A program made the position numbers and the translations under genes. DNA of 64,000 nucleotides from contig JAHGAU010000032.1 in the NCBI GenBank assembly GCA_019925105.1, positions 682,001 through 746,000 of the forward strand, in the 5' to 3' direction. Every line of letters starts with the position of its first letter. The first letter of the stretch is position 1. Below the pieces are notes generated by a model. That model was given only the letters and a program-made list of their open reading frames with translations, made no database searches and had not been told where the DNA came from. The stretch is from Niebla homalea (taxonomy: Eukaryota; Ascomycota; Lecanoromycetes; Lecanorales; Ramalinaceae). Below, piece after piece: positions 13,022 through 27,535 of this stretch.

Positions 13022-16000
13022 ATAATTAAATATATATATTTCTTTAACTTTATTTAAGCGATTATTTAATTTAATAAAACTTTAATTAACAATATAAAAA
13101 TCTTAAACTTTAATACCGGGATAAAAGTTACTTTATAAGTACCGTTAATTATTTTTAAATACCGGTTTTAAACTTTCTATAATATTTAAATAAGCTCCTT
13201 TTTATATCCCGGAGTACTTTTAAGTATATATTAAATAATTATAACGTATATTATAATTAACTTTATTACGGCTTAATAAATAGTCCGCGCCTTTTATAAC
13301 GTAAATCTTTATATTAATATAATAAAATAAATAAGGCCTTTTTCCTATAAAATTATCTTTTTTTAAACCTTTTTTATATAATCCTTTTAATTAAACTTCT
13401 TATTTACTTAAAGGTTAAGGATTTTAATATTAATATTTAGTTTTACTATAATTTTACTTAAATTTATTATAATTATTATATTATATAACCTTAAACTTTT
13501 AATTATATAAATAAACTTATATTTATACGGTATAAATTAAGCCTTATAAGTTCTTATTTATTAAAGATAAACTTTATAAGTTCATTTTAGTTTTAAATAA
13601 TTTATATATATAAAGGTATTATAAGCTAAAAAATAAATATTATCAATAAAGTTTCCAACTTAGATTTTCTATTTTAACTTAATAAACTCCTTAATTAATA
13701 AATCATTAAAGAATAAGAATAATATAAAAAAAATAAATAATCTTTAAGGAATCTTTATTATAATAGGCTTTATTGGGCTTATTTTTTATCTTAAGAAAAT
13801 TAACGTAACTTAATTGCTTAAGAAACTCTTTATTTATTTAATTAAAAAGGGTAATATCCTTTTCTTCCTTAAGTTATATAATAATTTTTAATAATTTACC
13901 TTATTAAAAATACTTATAATATTAAGAGAAAAAAGACTTATAATATACCTTTTCCTATAACCCTATATTATATATATATTATTAATTAATCCTTTAAAAG
14001 TTATTTTTATTAACCGATTTTTCCTTATTCTTATTTATTAATCGGGGAGAAGTCAGTAATTCTTTATATAGTCATTAAGGATCTTTATTATTATTATTTT
14101 TAAGGTTTTTTTTAATATATAAAAAAGTATAATAAGTCTATAAGATTTTACTTTAAAGTAATCCAGCTTAATAAACTTCTTAAGGATAATCGTTTTCGTT
14201 TCTTTAAACTTATATAAGTAATAACTAATATTGAAATATACTTAAAAAAAAAAAATCCCTTTTAAACGGTAATATTATTATTAATAGGAATCTATTAAGG
14301 ATCCTATTTAATCCTGGGGCTTTATTTTTCTTTAATTTATTAATCGTTTTAATTATTATATTTTATATTATTGTTTTATTTATTAATACGGGGTTAAAGT
14401 ATATAATATTATTAATATTATTTAAATTAACCTTTAATAAAAAAGGGAAAAATGCTTTTTTAAGGGCTTCGATTTTACCGTTAAAGGTATTAATTAATAT
14501 ATTATCGGATTTCTTAAGGGGCGGGAATTTAAGGATAAACTTTAATTTCTTACTTTATTCCCTATTATATTTTATTAACTTTTAAATATTACGAAATAAG
14601 ATTATTAAATTATATATTATAAATTAAAAGTATATTTACTTAATTTTCTTAATAATCTTTTCCTTTTTTTCTTAAATAGCCCTTAATTAATTAAATATCT
14701 TTTAATTTTTATACTTAAAAGCTTACTTTATTAGCCTTTTCACCTTTACGGTTATAATTATATATCCTTTATTTTAATAAGTTTTAACGCTTTAAAAAAA
14801 CTTTATTATATAGATTATTTTATTAATTATTTCGTTTAATATTTTTATTATTCGTTTTATAAAAAGATCGATCCGATTTCTATTATTTAATTAAGGGAAA
14901 TCCGTAAACTATATTACCGTTTTTTCTGCTTTTTTATAAACCTTTATTATTTTAATCGTTTTTTACGTTTTCCTTACCGGTAATAATAAGATCGTATTAA
15001 CGGTTTGATCTAAGGTTATTTCTATTAATATATAATTTAAGTTATATTTTAAGTCCTTTTATAATTTATATATTATAATTACGCCGGTAACCTTTTCCGT
15101 ATTAAAGGTTAAATTAATCGTTATTTTAAACTTATAATTTTTTTACGTAATAATCCTTTATAATATTAATAATAAGAAATTAATTTAAACGGTAATTACT
15201 AATAAATCGTTTAATTTAACGTAATTTATTATACGTTTTTCCTTATTTTATATATAATAATATAAATTAAAATCTTTAAGTAATATATATTTACTTAAAG
15301 TAATTAAAACCTCTTTAAGTAACGGTATTATAAACGGTCCCTTTTTATTGGCCGGCGGCGGATTATATATATTATAAATATTAAGGTTGCCTTTTAAGTC
15401 TTTTTCCTTCATAATATGGAATATATAAAGGTTTCTACCGTAATAAATAGTATTTTAATTATTTACGTTAAATTATTTATTTATAAAAAAGTATATTTTA
15501 ATTATTTTATCCCCCTTAAATGTTAAATAAAACCTTTCCCCCGGGTTAATAAATAAATATATATATAGGTTATACGGTAATTCTTATATTACTATAATAT
15601 TAACGTTTTTAATATTTTTTTTTAAACTTAAATATTAATATTATTACTTTAATTTTTTTATTATAAACGTTATATTATATTACTTTTAAAAGTATTAAGA
15701 TCTTGTATATTAATTTTTATAAAAGCTTTTTTATTTATATTGATTTAAGTTATAAACTTCTTATTAAAATTAAATATTTTTTAACTTAATACCTTTCCGG
15801 TTATTATTAAAGATATAAAATAGCTGGCCCTTAAAGTCGGGATTATAAAAGCTTTTTTTTTCTTTATTTTATCCGTTACCATTATTTACCTTTTATTATT
15901 TAATTAATTAAGTTCGCGTTTTAAAGTTACCTTAAATTAACCTATTAAATTAATTCTATATATATTATACCGTTGGATTTTTATAGTTATCTAGGTTTTT

Positions 16001-17629
16001 TTATATTTAATTTCTTTAATTCTTATTATATATTTAAAATCTTATATTAAGTATTTTTCCTTATTATACGTAACGTATTTAAATACGTTTTTTATAAGTT
16101 TTTTAATTATTAACTTTATATATTTATAAATATCGTAACTTTTAACGTAAATTATATATTTTATAATATTAAAATATTTTATAATAATATATTTATAATT
16201 TTAATATTTAAAATATTAATAAATATCCGCCGCTTTATTTTATAGCCGGTTTATTTTAAGAAATCCTTTTTTAATAATCTTTTTATTTAAGATATCTTTA
16301 TATATCTTTATTAACGTTATACTTAATATAATAATAAAATACATTTTTATATATTTTAAAAAGTTAAGTTTCCTTATTATTAAAGGAAACTTATAGTTAA
16401 TAATCTTAAGGTTTAAATAAAGAACCGTATTCTTTTTTTTTTTTTATATTCTTTAATATAATTTTTTTTTCAGTTTTTATAAAACGTAATAAGTATATTT
16501 TATTTATTATAATAATAAATAATTACCTTAAAACTTTAATTAACTTATACTTTTTTTTATTAATTTAAGTTTTAAATTTTTTTAAGTTTTCTTTTATTTT
16601 TAATAACGTTATATTAAGGAAAATATCCTTACTTTATAATTTATATATTATAATAATCTATTTTATTAATAGTTTTATTATTATTTGAAAAGCCTTTATT
16701 AATTATAACGGATTTATTTCCGTAATCGCGTTTTTATCCTTATTATTAAGTAAACGGACCGTTATTATTCTTATTTTCTTTAATATAGTTATCCTTTCCT
16801 CCGTTATCCCTTTATTCTTTACCGTAAATATCCCCTTTATTACCTTTATCGTTTAACTTTCTTTCGCTTAAAAAATTACCGTTTTTATATCTTCATTTTA
16901 TACCCTTAATTTTAAGTTATTGGCTTTATTTTTTATTAACGTTTTTATTTCCGTTACTTAAGAGTCCTATAAGTATTTTATTTCTTTTAATTTTAATTTT
17001 ATTTTTATATAAAAGTCCTTTACGCTTTTTAATTTAATCTATAATATTAATTAAGTTTTTAATATAATATCCTTTTATTTTATCGAAAGAAGTCTTTTTA
17101 AAATTTTTACCGTTTTTTTTACCGTTTTCTTATTTTTATTTATTAAGTAATATATTATTTTTACCTTTTATTTTTAATCTTTTAAGGTCTTATTTTCTTT
17201 ATTAATTTTATTTCCCTTTTATATACCTTTAATAATATTTTTACTGCGGTCTTCCTGTTTTTTTTTTCCGTTTATATTTTTTATTATTAATATTATACCG
17301 GCCTTTTTACCTTTTTATTTACTTATTATTTCCGTATTATTATTATATATTTTACGTGCTTTAATATACGTATTTTATTAACCTTAATTCCTTTATTTAT
17401 TTTAAGCGTTATCCGGTTTATTATTATTATATTATTTATATATATCGTCGTTATTTTTATTAATATAAATTATTTATTTATTTATTATTTTATTTTTAAT
17501 TATTATATTACTTTTACTTATCGTACTTAATATATTTTTTTTATTATTATTAAAGTTATACGTATATGTATCGTTTTAAACCTTTAAGGTCCTTTTATTT
17601 ATCGCTATCTTTAATATATTTTAATCCTT

Positions 17630-19561
17630 TATTAATATATTATATATTAATTTTTATAAAGGCTTCTTTATTTATATCAGTTTAAATTACGGATTTTTTT
17701 ATTAAAACCAAACGTTTTTTAATTTAATATCTTTCTGGTTATTATTAAAAATATAAAATAATTAACCTTTAAAATTAAATTTATAAAAAGCTTTTTCTTT
17801 TTTATTTTATCCGTTATTATTATTTATTTTTATTATTTAATTAATTAAATTTACGTTTTAAGGTTACCTTTAATTAATTTATTAAATTAATTCCGTACAT
17901 ATTATATAGTTAGAATTTTACGGTTATCCGGATTTCTTTATATTTAATTTCTTTAATTCTTATTATATATTTAAAAGTCTATATTAAATATCTTTCCTTA
18001 TTATATATAACGTATTTAAGTATATTTTTTATAAGTTTTTTAATTAATAATTTTATATATTTATAAATATTATAGCTTTTAACGTAAATTATATATTTTA
18101 TAATATTAAAATATTTTATAATAATATATTTATAATTTTAATACTTAAAATATTAAAAAACATCCGCCACTTTATTTTATAGCCGAATTATTTTAAAAAA
18201 TCCTTTTTTAATAATCTTTTTATTTAAAATATTATTATATATTTTTATTAATATTATACTTAATATAATAATAAAATTTTTTTTTATATATTTTAAAAAG
18301 TTAATTTTCTTTATTATTAAAGGAAACTTATAGTTAATAATCTTAAGGTTTAAATAAAGAACCGTATTTTCCTTTTTTATATTCTTTAATATAATTTTTT
18401 TTTTAGTTTTTATAAAATATAATAAATATATTTTATTTATTATAATAATAAATAATTACCTTAAAACTTTAATTAATTTAAATTTTTTTTATTAATTTAA
18501 GTTTTAAACCTTTTTAAGCTTTCCTTTATTTTTAATAACGTTATATTAAGGAAGATATCCTTACTTTATAATTTATATATTATAATAATCTATTCTATTA
18601 ATAGTTCCGTTATTATTTTAAAAGCCTTCATTAATTATAATGGGTTTACTTCTGTAATTACGTTTTTTTCCTTATTATTAAATAAATAAACCGTTATTAT
18701 CCTCGCCTTCTTTAATATAGCTATTTTTTCCTCTATTATCCCTTTATTCTTTACCGTAAATATCCCTTTTATTACTTTTATCGCTTAATTCTCTTTTACT
18801 TAAAAAATTACCGTTTTTATACCTTTATTTTATACCCTTAATTTTAAGTTACCGGCTTTATTTTTTATTAACGTTTTCATTTCCGTTACTTAAGAGTTTT
18901 ATAAATACTTTATTTTCTTTAATTTTATTTTTTATTTTATATAAAAGTCCTTTACGTTTTTTAATTTAATCTATAATATTACTTAAGTCTTTAATATAAT
19001 ATCCTTTTACTTTATTATAAAAAGTCTTTTTAAGGCTTTTATTGTTTCCTTTACCGTTTTCTTACCTTTATTTATTAAGTAATATATTATCTTTATCCCT
19101 TATTTTTAATCTTTTAAGGTCTTATTTTCTTTATTAATTTTATTTCTTTTTTATATATTTTTAATAGTATTTTTACCGCGGTCTTCCCGCTTTTTCTTTT
19201 TATTTATATCCTTTATTACCAATATTATACCGGCCTTTTTACCTTTTTATTTACTTATTATTTCCGTATTATTATTATACGTTTTACGTACTTTAATATA
19301 CGTATTTTATTAATTTTAATTCCTTTATTTATTTTAAACGTTATCCGGTTTATTATTATTATATTATTTATATACGTCGTCGCTATTTTTATTAATATAA
19401 GTTATTTATTTATTTATTATTTTATTTTTAATTATTATGTTACTTTTATTTATCGTATTTAATATACTTTTTTTATTATTATTAAAGCTATATATATACG
19501 TATCGTTTTAAATTTTTAAGGTTTTTTTATTTATTGTTATTTTCGATATATTTTAATCCTT
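17630..19561 (-). repeat. Duplicated 1.93-kb 5' unit of the LINE
   Basis: This unit contains leader, ORF1 and the ORF1/ORF2 junction, and is repeated with a period of about 1,932 bp against the flanking units (the 5' part of L3 to its left and 19562-21507 to its right). The junction at 17609-17643 (mutated ATG, leader TTTTAATCC on the plus strand, then TATTAATATATTAT) recurs at about 19541-19575. A shared compound junction argues for tandem duplication, probably unequal exchange between the 5' parts of L2 and L3, rather than a second independent insertion. The mutated ATG of this unit is near 19540 and stops pervade the frame. Confidence 0.8.
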
Positions 19562-21507
19562 TATTAATATATTATATATTAATTTTTATAAAGGCTTTTT
19601 TATTTATATCCGTTTAAATTACGGATTTTTTATTAAAATTAAATGTTTTTTAATTTAATATCTTTCTGATTATTATTAAAAACATAAAATAATTAACCCT
19701 TAAAATTAAATTTATAAAAAGCTTTTTTTTTTATTTTATTTATTATTATTATTTACTTTTTATTATTTAATTAATTAAATTTACGTTTTAAAATTATTTT
19801 TAATTAATTTATTAAATTAATTCCGTATATATTATATAATTAGAATTTTACGGTTATCCGGATTTCTTTATATTTAATTTCCTTAATATTTATTATATAT
19901 TTAAAATCCTATATTAAATATCCTTCTTTATTATATATAATATATTTAAGTATATTTTCTATAAGTTTTTTAATTATTAATTTTATATATTTATAAATAT
20001 TATAGCTTTTAACGTAAACCGTATATTTTATAATATTAAAATATTTTATAATAATATATTTATAATTTTAATACTTAAAATATTAATAAATATCCGCCGC
20101 TTTATTTTATAATTAAATTATTTTAAGAAATCCTTTTTTAATATTCTTTTTATTTAAAATATTATTATATATTTTTATTAACGTTATATTTAATATAACG
20201 GTAAAATACTTTTTTATATATTTTAAAAAGTTAAATTTTTTTTTTTATTGTTAAAGGAAGCTTATAATTAAGGATTTTAAACCTTAAATAAAAAATTATA
20301 TTCTCCTTTTTTATATTCTTTAATATAGTTTTTTTCTTAACTTTTATAAAACGTAATAAATATATTTTATTTATTATAACGGTAAATAATTATTTTAAAA
20401 CTTTAATTAATTTATATTTTTTTTATTAATTTAAGTTTTAAATTTCTTTAAGCTTTTTTTTATTTTTAAAAACGTTATATTAAAGAAAATATTTTTACTT
20501 TAAAATTTACGTACTATAATAATCTATTTTATTAATAGTTCCGTTGTTATTTTAAAAGTTTTTATTAATTATAACGGGTTTATTTCCGTAATTACGTTTT
20601 TTTCTTTATTATTAAATAAGCGGATTATTATTATCTTTATTTTCCTTAATATAACTGCCCTTTCCTCTATTATCCCCTTATTCTTTACCGCGGATACCCC
20701 CTTTATTACTTTTATCGTTTAACTTTTTTTTACTTAAAAGGCTATTATTATTATATTTTTATTTTATACCCTTAACCTGAAGCTATTATCTTTACCTTTT
20801 ATTAACGTTTTCGCTTCCGCCCCTTAAAAGCCTTATAAGTACTCCGTTTCCCTTAATTTTACCTTTACCTTTATATAGAAGTCCCTTATGTTTTTTAATT
20901 TAATTAATAATATCGGTTAGGTTTTTAACGTAATATCCTTTTACTTTATTATAAGGAGTCTTTTTAAAGCCTTTATTATTTTTTTATTGCCCTTTTATCC
21001 TTATTTACCGGGCAACGTATTATTTCCGTTTTTTATTTTTAATTTTTTAAGGTCTTATTTTCCTTATTAATTTTATTTCTTTTTTATATACTTTTAATAA
21101 TATTTTTATTACGGTTTTCCTGCCCTTTCCTTCCGCCCGTATTCTTCGTTATTAATACCGTACCGGCCTTTTTACCCTTTTATTTATTTATTATTTCTGT
21201 ATTATTATTATACGTTTTATACGTTTTAATATATATATTTTATTAACCTTAATTCTTTTATTTATTTTAAGTATTATCCGGCTTATTATTATTATATTAC
21301 CCGTATCTATTATTGCCGTTTCTATTAATATAGGTTACTTACCCGTTTATTACCTTATTCTTAACCATTATATTACTTCCCTTTATCGTACTTTATATAC
21401 TTCCTTTACTATTATAAGAGCTATACGTATACGTATCGTTTTGGACCTTTAGGGTCCCTTTGTTCGTCGCCATTCAAACTTTTTCTAGCTTTTAATATAA
21501 TATTTTT
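19562..21507 (-). mobile_element. LINE copy L2, 5' part (outer element)
   Basis: The 5' portion of the outer element: ATG on the minus strand at 21473-21471 in the well-preserved context GGCGACGAACAAAGGGACCC, preceded by a leader of about 34 nt up to the target duplication at 21508-21520. It holds ORF1 and ends at the L3 target site. The first 60 bp of ORF1 are nearly unmutated, the rest is RIP-degraded. Confidence 0.85.
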
Positions 21508-21694
21508 TCCGGAAAAACTTAAGTTATATTAAAATAAGTTTAAAAATAAGTATTAAACGTAATTTATTAACTTAAAAAGAGAATTTATACTTTATTTTAA
21601 ATACTTCTTTATTAAGAGAAAAAAGGTAATTTTTTATTTAAGGTTTATTTTTTATAAAATCTTTAATTTATTAAATAAAGAAATTAATAAAATA
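21508..21694. other. Short host segment between the L2 block and L4
   Basis: Contains the right-hand target duplication of the L2 block (21508-21520) and the left-hand target duplication of L4 (21681-21694). The 160 bp in between is mutated host sequence continuing from 7563 and, across L4, into 27550. No gene is visible. Confidence 0.6.
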
Positions 21695-24600
21695 CCCGGA
21701 TACTTTACTTTATAAATAATATTTAACGGTGAAAAAAGAACGCTGAGAGGATGGCGACGAATAAAGGGACCCTAGAGGTCCAAAACGATGCGTACATATA
21801 TAGCTCTAATAATAGTGAGGGGAGTATATTAAGTATAATAAGTGGAAGTAACGTAGTAATTAAGAATAAGGTGGTAAACGGGCTAATAGCTTATATTAAC
21901 AGAAACGGCGATAACGCGTATAGGCAATATAATAATAACAAGCCGGATAATACTTAAAATAAATAAGGGAATTAAGGTTAATAAAATACGCGTATTAAAG
22001 TACGTAAAACGCGTAATAATAGTACGGAAATAATAAGTAAATAAAAGGGTAAAAAGGCCGATACGGCACTAATAACGAAGAATATAAACGGGGGGAAAAG
22101 GCGGGAAGATTACGGTAAAAGTATTATTAAGGATATTTAAAAAAGAAATAAAGTTAATAAGGAAAACGGGACTTTAAGGGATTAAAAATAAAAGGCGGAG
22201 ATAATACGTCGCCCAATAAAGGAGGATAAAAGGGTAATAAAGAAAATAATAAAGGCTTTAAAAGGACTTTTTACGGTAAAATAAAAGGATATTACGTTAA
22301 AAACTTAACTAATATTATAGATTAAATTAAAAAGCGTAAAAGACTTTTATATAAAAACAGGGATAAGGTTAAGGGAAACGGAGCGTTTATAGGGCTCTTA
22401 AGGGGCGGGAGCGAAAACGTTAATAAAAAATAAAAACGGCGGCCTAAAATTAAAGGTATAAAATGAAAGTATAAAGGTAATAACCTTTTAAGTGAAAAAA
22501 AGCTAGGTAATAAAAGTAATAAAAAAAGTACCTATAGTAAAGAATAAAAGGATAACGGAGAAGAAAACAGCTATATTAAAAAAATAAAAATAATAATAAT
22601 TTATTTATTTAATAATAAAAAAAAAAGAATATAATTATAAAAATAAACTTATTATAATTAATAAAGGTTTTTAAGGTAATAACGGAATTATTAATAGAAT
22701 AAATTATCGTAATACGTAAACTATAAAGTAAAAATATCCTCCTTAATATAATATTATTAAAGGTAAAAAAAAGCTTAAAAAGGTTTAAAACTTAAATTAA
22801 TAAAGGAAAGTATAAGTTAATTAAGGTTTTAAAATAATTATTTATTATTATAATAAATAAAATATATTTATTACGTTTTATAAAAATTAAAAAAAAATTA
22901 CATTAAGGAATATAAAAAGGGAGAATACGGTTCTTTACTTAAGGCTTAAAATCTTTAATTATAAGCTTCCTTCAATAATAAAAAGATTTAACTTTTTAAA
23001 ATACGTAAAAAGGTATTTTACCGTTATATTAAGCGTAACGTTAATAAAGATATATAATAACATCCTAAATAAAGGGATTATTAAAGGGGGATTATTTAAG
23101 ATAACCCGGTTATAAAATAAAACGGTAAATATTTATTAATATTTTAAATATTAAAACTATAAATATATTATTATAAAATACTTTAATATTATAAAATATA
23201 CGGTTTATATTAAAGGTTATAATACTTATAAATATATAAAGTTAATAATTAAAAAGCTTATAAAGGGCGTACTTAAATACGTTACGTATAATAAAGAAAG
23301 ATATTTAATATAAGATTTTAAATATATAATAAGAGTTAAAGAGATTAAACGTAAAAAAACCCGGATAATTATAAAAATCTAACGGTATAATATATACGGA
23401 ATTAATTTAACGGGCCAATTAAAAATAACCTTAAAACGTAAGCTTAATTAATTAAATAATAAAGGGTAAATAGCGGTAACGGATAAAATAAAAAAAAGAA
23501 AGCTCCTTATAATTTTAACCTTAAAAGCCGGCTATTTTACGTCTTTAATAATAACCGGGAAGGTATTAAATTAGAAAATACTTAACTTTAATAAGAAGTC
23601 CATAATTTAAACGGATATAAATAAAAAAGCCTTTATAAGGGTTAATATATAATATATTAACGCTTTTAAGAATAATATAATATAACGTCCGTAACGAAAG
23701 AATTAAAATAATAATACCGATATTTAAGTTTAAAAAAGTTAAAAATATTAATATTATAATAATATAGAAATTATTATATAACCCGTATATATATTCGTTT
23801 ATTAACTTAAAAGAAAGGTTTTATTTAACCTTTAAAGGGGATAAAATAATTAAAATATACTTCTTTATAAATAAATGGTTTAACGTAAATAGTTAAAATA
23901 TTATTTATTACGGTAGAAACCTTTATATATTCCGTATTATAAAAGAAAAAAACTTAAAAAACGACCTTAATATTTATAACGCGTATAATCTGCCGTTAAT
24001 TAATAAAAAGAAACCGTTTACGATACCGCTACTTAAAAAGGTCTTAATTACTTTAAATAAGTATATATTACTTAAAGATTTTAACTTATATTATTATATA
24101 TAGAATAAGGAAAAGCATACGATAAATTACGTTAAATCGGAGGACTTATTAATAATTATTATTTAAGTTAATTTTTTATTATTAATATTATAAAAAATTA
24201 TTACGTAAAAAAGTTATAAGTTTAAAATAATAATTAATTTAATAGTTATAACGTATAGGCCGCGAAAAGACTTAAAATATAACTCGGATTATATATTAAT
24301 ATAAATAACTTTAAATTAAACCGTTAATATAATTTTATTATTACCGGTAAGGAAAACGTAAAAGACGGTTAAGGTAATAAAGGTTTATATAAAAGTAAAG
24401 GAAATAATAATATAGTTCACGGAGCTCCCTTAATTAAATAATAAAGACCGAATTAACTTTTTTATAAAGTAAATAATAAAAATATTAAATAAAATAATTA
24501 ATAAAATAATCCCGATAATAAAATTTTTTTAAAGAATTAAAATTTATTAAAATAAAGGATATACAACTATAATTATAAAGGCGAAAAGGTTAATAAAGTA

Positions 24601-27535
24601 AACTTTTAAATATAAAAATTAAAAGATATTTAATTAATTAAAAATTACTTAAAAAGAAAAAAAGAAGATTATTAAGAAAATTAAATAAATATACTTTTAA
24701 TTTATAATATATAACTTAACGGTTTTACCTTATAATATTTAAAAGTTAACGAAATATAATAAAGAATAAAATAAAAAACTAAAGTTTATCCTTAAATTTC
24801 CGTTTTTTAAGAAATTTAATAATATATTAATTAATACCTTTAACGGTAAAATTAAGGTCCTTAAAGGAGTATTTTTCCTTTTTCCGTTAGAAATTAACTT
24901 AAACGATATTAATAACGGTATATACCCCGATCCTATATTAATAAATAAAGTAATAATATAAAATATAATAATTAAAGCGATTAATAAATTAAAGAAAAAT
25001 AAAACCTTAAAATTAAATAAGATCCTTAATAAATTGTTATTAATAACATTATTATTATTTAAGAGGGTTTTTATTTATTTCTTTTAAGTATATTTTAACG
25101 TTGGTTATTACTTATATAAGTTTAAGGAAATAAAGATAATTATCCTTAAGAAGTTTATTAAGCCGGATTATTTTAAAGCAAAATTTTATAAACTTATTAT
25201 ATTCCTTTATATATTAAAAAAAGCCTTAAAGACGGTAATAATAAAGATCCTTAATAATTATATAAAGAATTACGGACTTCTTTTTAATTAATAAATAAAA
25301 ATAAGGATAAATCGGTTAATAAAAATAGCCCTTAAAGGATTAATTGACGGTATATATATAGTATAAAATTATAAAAAAGGCATATTATAAGTTTTCTTTT
25401 TCTTAATATTATAAGTACTTTTAATAAAGTAAATTACTAAAGGTTATTATATAACTTAAGGAAAAAAAGGATATTACTTTTTTTAATTAAATAAATAAAG
25501 AGTTTCTTAAGTAATTAAGTTATATTAATTAACTTAAGATAAAAAATAAGCCCGATAAAGCCCGTTATAATAAGAATTCTTTAAAGATTACTTATTTTTT
25601 TATATATTATTTTTATTCTTTAATAATTTATTAATTAAGAAGTTTATTAAGTTAAAATAAAAAATTTAAGTTAAAAACTATATTAATAACGTTTACCTTT
25701 TAATTTATAATACTTTTATATATATGAACTTTTTAAAACTAAAATAAGCTTATGAAGTTTATCTTTAATAAGTAAAAATTTATAGGGCTTAATTTACGCC
25801 GTATAAATATAAGCTTATTTATATAATTAAAAACCCAAAATTATATAATATAATAATTATAATAAACTTAAATAAAATTATAATAAAGCCGGATATTAAT
25901 ATTAAAGTCCTTAATCTTTAAATAAATAGGAAACTTAATTAAAAAGACTATATAAAAAAGGTTTAAAAGAAGATAACTTTATAAAAAAAGTTTTTATTTA
26001 TTTCATTATATTAATATAAGAAGTTACGTTATAGAAGGCCCGGACCGTTTATTAGGCCGTAATAAAATTAATTATAATATACGTTATAGCTATTTAATAT
26101 ATACTTAAAAATACTCCGGGATATAAAAAAAAGCTTATTTAAATATTATAAAAAGTTTAAAATTAGTATTTAAGAATAATTAATAATATTTATAAAGTAA
26201 TCCTTATTCCGGTATTAAAGTTTAAGGTTTTTATACCGTTAATTAAAATCTTATTAAATTAAATAGTTACTTAAATAAGGCTAAAGAAATATATATACTT
26301 AATTACGATAATAAAAAACGGGCGGATTTATTAGAATCTTAATAAGCCTTAAGTTAAAGGGAGTAAATTAAAAATATTTATCTTTTTTCTTATTAAAATA
26401 AAATAAAAATAAGTTAAAAAAGAAGTTAATTTTATTAATATCCCGGAAATTAATTTAAATGTATATAAACTTCCGTTAAGCGTAAAAAAGACCGAGATTA
26501 AGGGGATTTAAAGAATAAAGGTTATAATAATTACCTTATAGATTACGATAATATAAACCGAGTATTAACGGAGGTATAAAGACTTTATATTTTAAAGTTA
26601 TCGTTATTTAACTTTTAATAATAAAAAGATTATTAATAAGTATTTCCGTTATTATAATATTATAAAAAAGGATAATAACGTATTAATAATTTAACTCCGG
26701 ATAAATAAAAACGGTTTAACTTATTTCTTATTTACTATATATACCGGAGGTTAAATAAACGCCGGATATAAGTATAAATAAAAAAAAGTAAAACGCTATA
26801 TATATCCTTATTTTTTTATTTTTTATTTACGGAGGTTAAGTTAAAACTTATCGTAAAAACTAATATTTATAACTATTATTAAATATTATCTATAAAGTAA
26901 AGTATTTAAATAACCGTTAAGTTTATAATATTTACCAGATTACTATTATAGTTCAGTTTTATTATAAAGATAAATAAAGTTATTAAAGACCTTATAAAGA
27001 AAATTTATTATTAATTAAGGAAGAAAAAAAGAAGCGGAAACCGGTTATATTAATTATATAAATCGGAAGGCATTTTCTATAGCCATAAGGATATAATAAT
27101 AAATACTTATTAAAAGTTTTTAAAGGAGTTAATAACGATAATAATATAAGAAAGGTATATATTAAATATATAAATATTAATAAGGATATTTAAAAGCGTT
27201 ATATAAAATTAAAGTAATATAAATATATAAAAGACTAGAAAAGTAATAAGTTTAAAGGCAGTCCCTATAAGGATACGGTTATAATATTATTGATTTTCGT
27301 AAGGGAGTTAGAATATAGGAAGTATATAAATAGATCATTACTCTTTAAACGGCCGTTAATATTTTCTACCTTAAGGGATAAAGGGTAAAAACTTGGTCAA
27401 TATCGGTTTTTACTTTAACGTTATAAGTATCAGGTTTTTACGGTTACCAGCAAGGCCAAAAAGCCGCGTATTAAGGAACGCCGGAATTAGCTTAGCTACA
27501 TCCGTAGTATAAATCAATCAATTAATCAATCAATC
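21695..27535 (+). mobile_element. Full-length LINE copy L4 with foreign 5' leader
   Basis: 5,841 bp between duplications AAATTAATAAAATA at 21681-21694 and 27536-27549. The ATG is at 21751 and the tail is (AATC)n. The 56-nt leader begins with about 37 nt (21695-21731) matching the reverse orientation of an internal ORF2 segment (compare 8205-8240: CCGGATA, TTTACTTTATAAATAATATT). The 5' end is thus a self-chimera with a small inversion. Reverse transcriptase motifs are recognisable around 24,880-25,700 but stop-ridden. About 30 bp present in L1 near 3120-3150 is missing near 24240. Confidence 0.92.
21751..21957 (+). pseudogene. ORF1 N-terminal remnant of L4
   Basis: The longest surviving piece of the LINE ORF1: 68 codons beginning MATNKGTLEVQND, then a Ser/Asn-rich segment, ending at a TAA created in what is likely a Gln codon. 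The same start, MATNKGTPEV, occurs in L1 (673) and L6 (39699), so the ATG is the authentic ORF1 start. ORF1 in this class of element encodes a nucleic-acid-binding chaperone; no zinc knuckle survives in this short piece. After 21957 the frame is broken repeatedly. Confidence 0.75.

Larger units (their letters stand above)
11473..17629 (-). mobile_element. Full-length LINE copy L3, nested in L2
   Basis: A complete family member on the minus strand, from its (AATC)n tail at 11473 to a mutated ATG at 17608-17606 plus a leader of about 21 nt. It is flanked by the duplication TATTAATATATTAT at 11459-11472 and 17630-17643, which is internal sequence of L2. It therefore inserted into L2 in the same orientation, near the ORF1/ORF2 junction. 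It is interrupted at 12713-13021 by the unmutated fragment L9. Both ORFs are destroyed by stops. Confidence 0.88.
7577..21507 (-). mobile_element. 13.9-kb LINE-in-LINE block within one target duplication
   Basis: The whole block is flanked by a 13-bp duplication TCCGGAAAAACTT at 7564-7576 and 21508-21520. Read in element direction (minus strand) it contains a 5' part, a duplicated 5' part, a complete element with its own tail, then a 3' part with the outer tail. The parts meet at the same internal point of the element. This is explained by L3 inserting into L2 in the same orientation, followed by duplication of the 5' unit. The components are listed separately. Confidence 0.85.
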
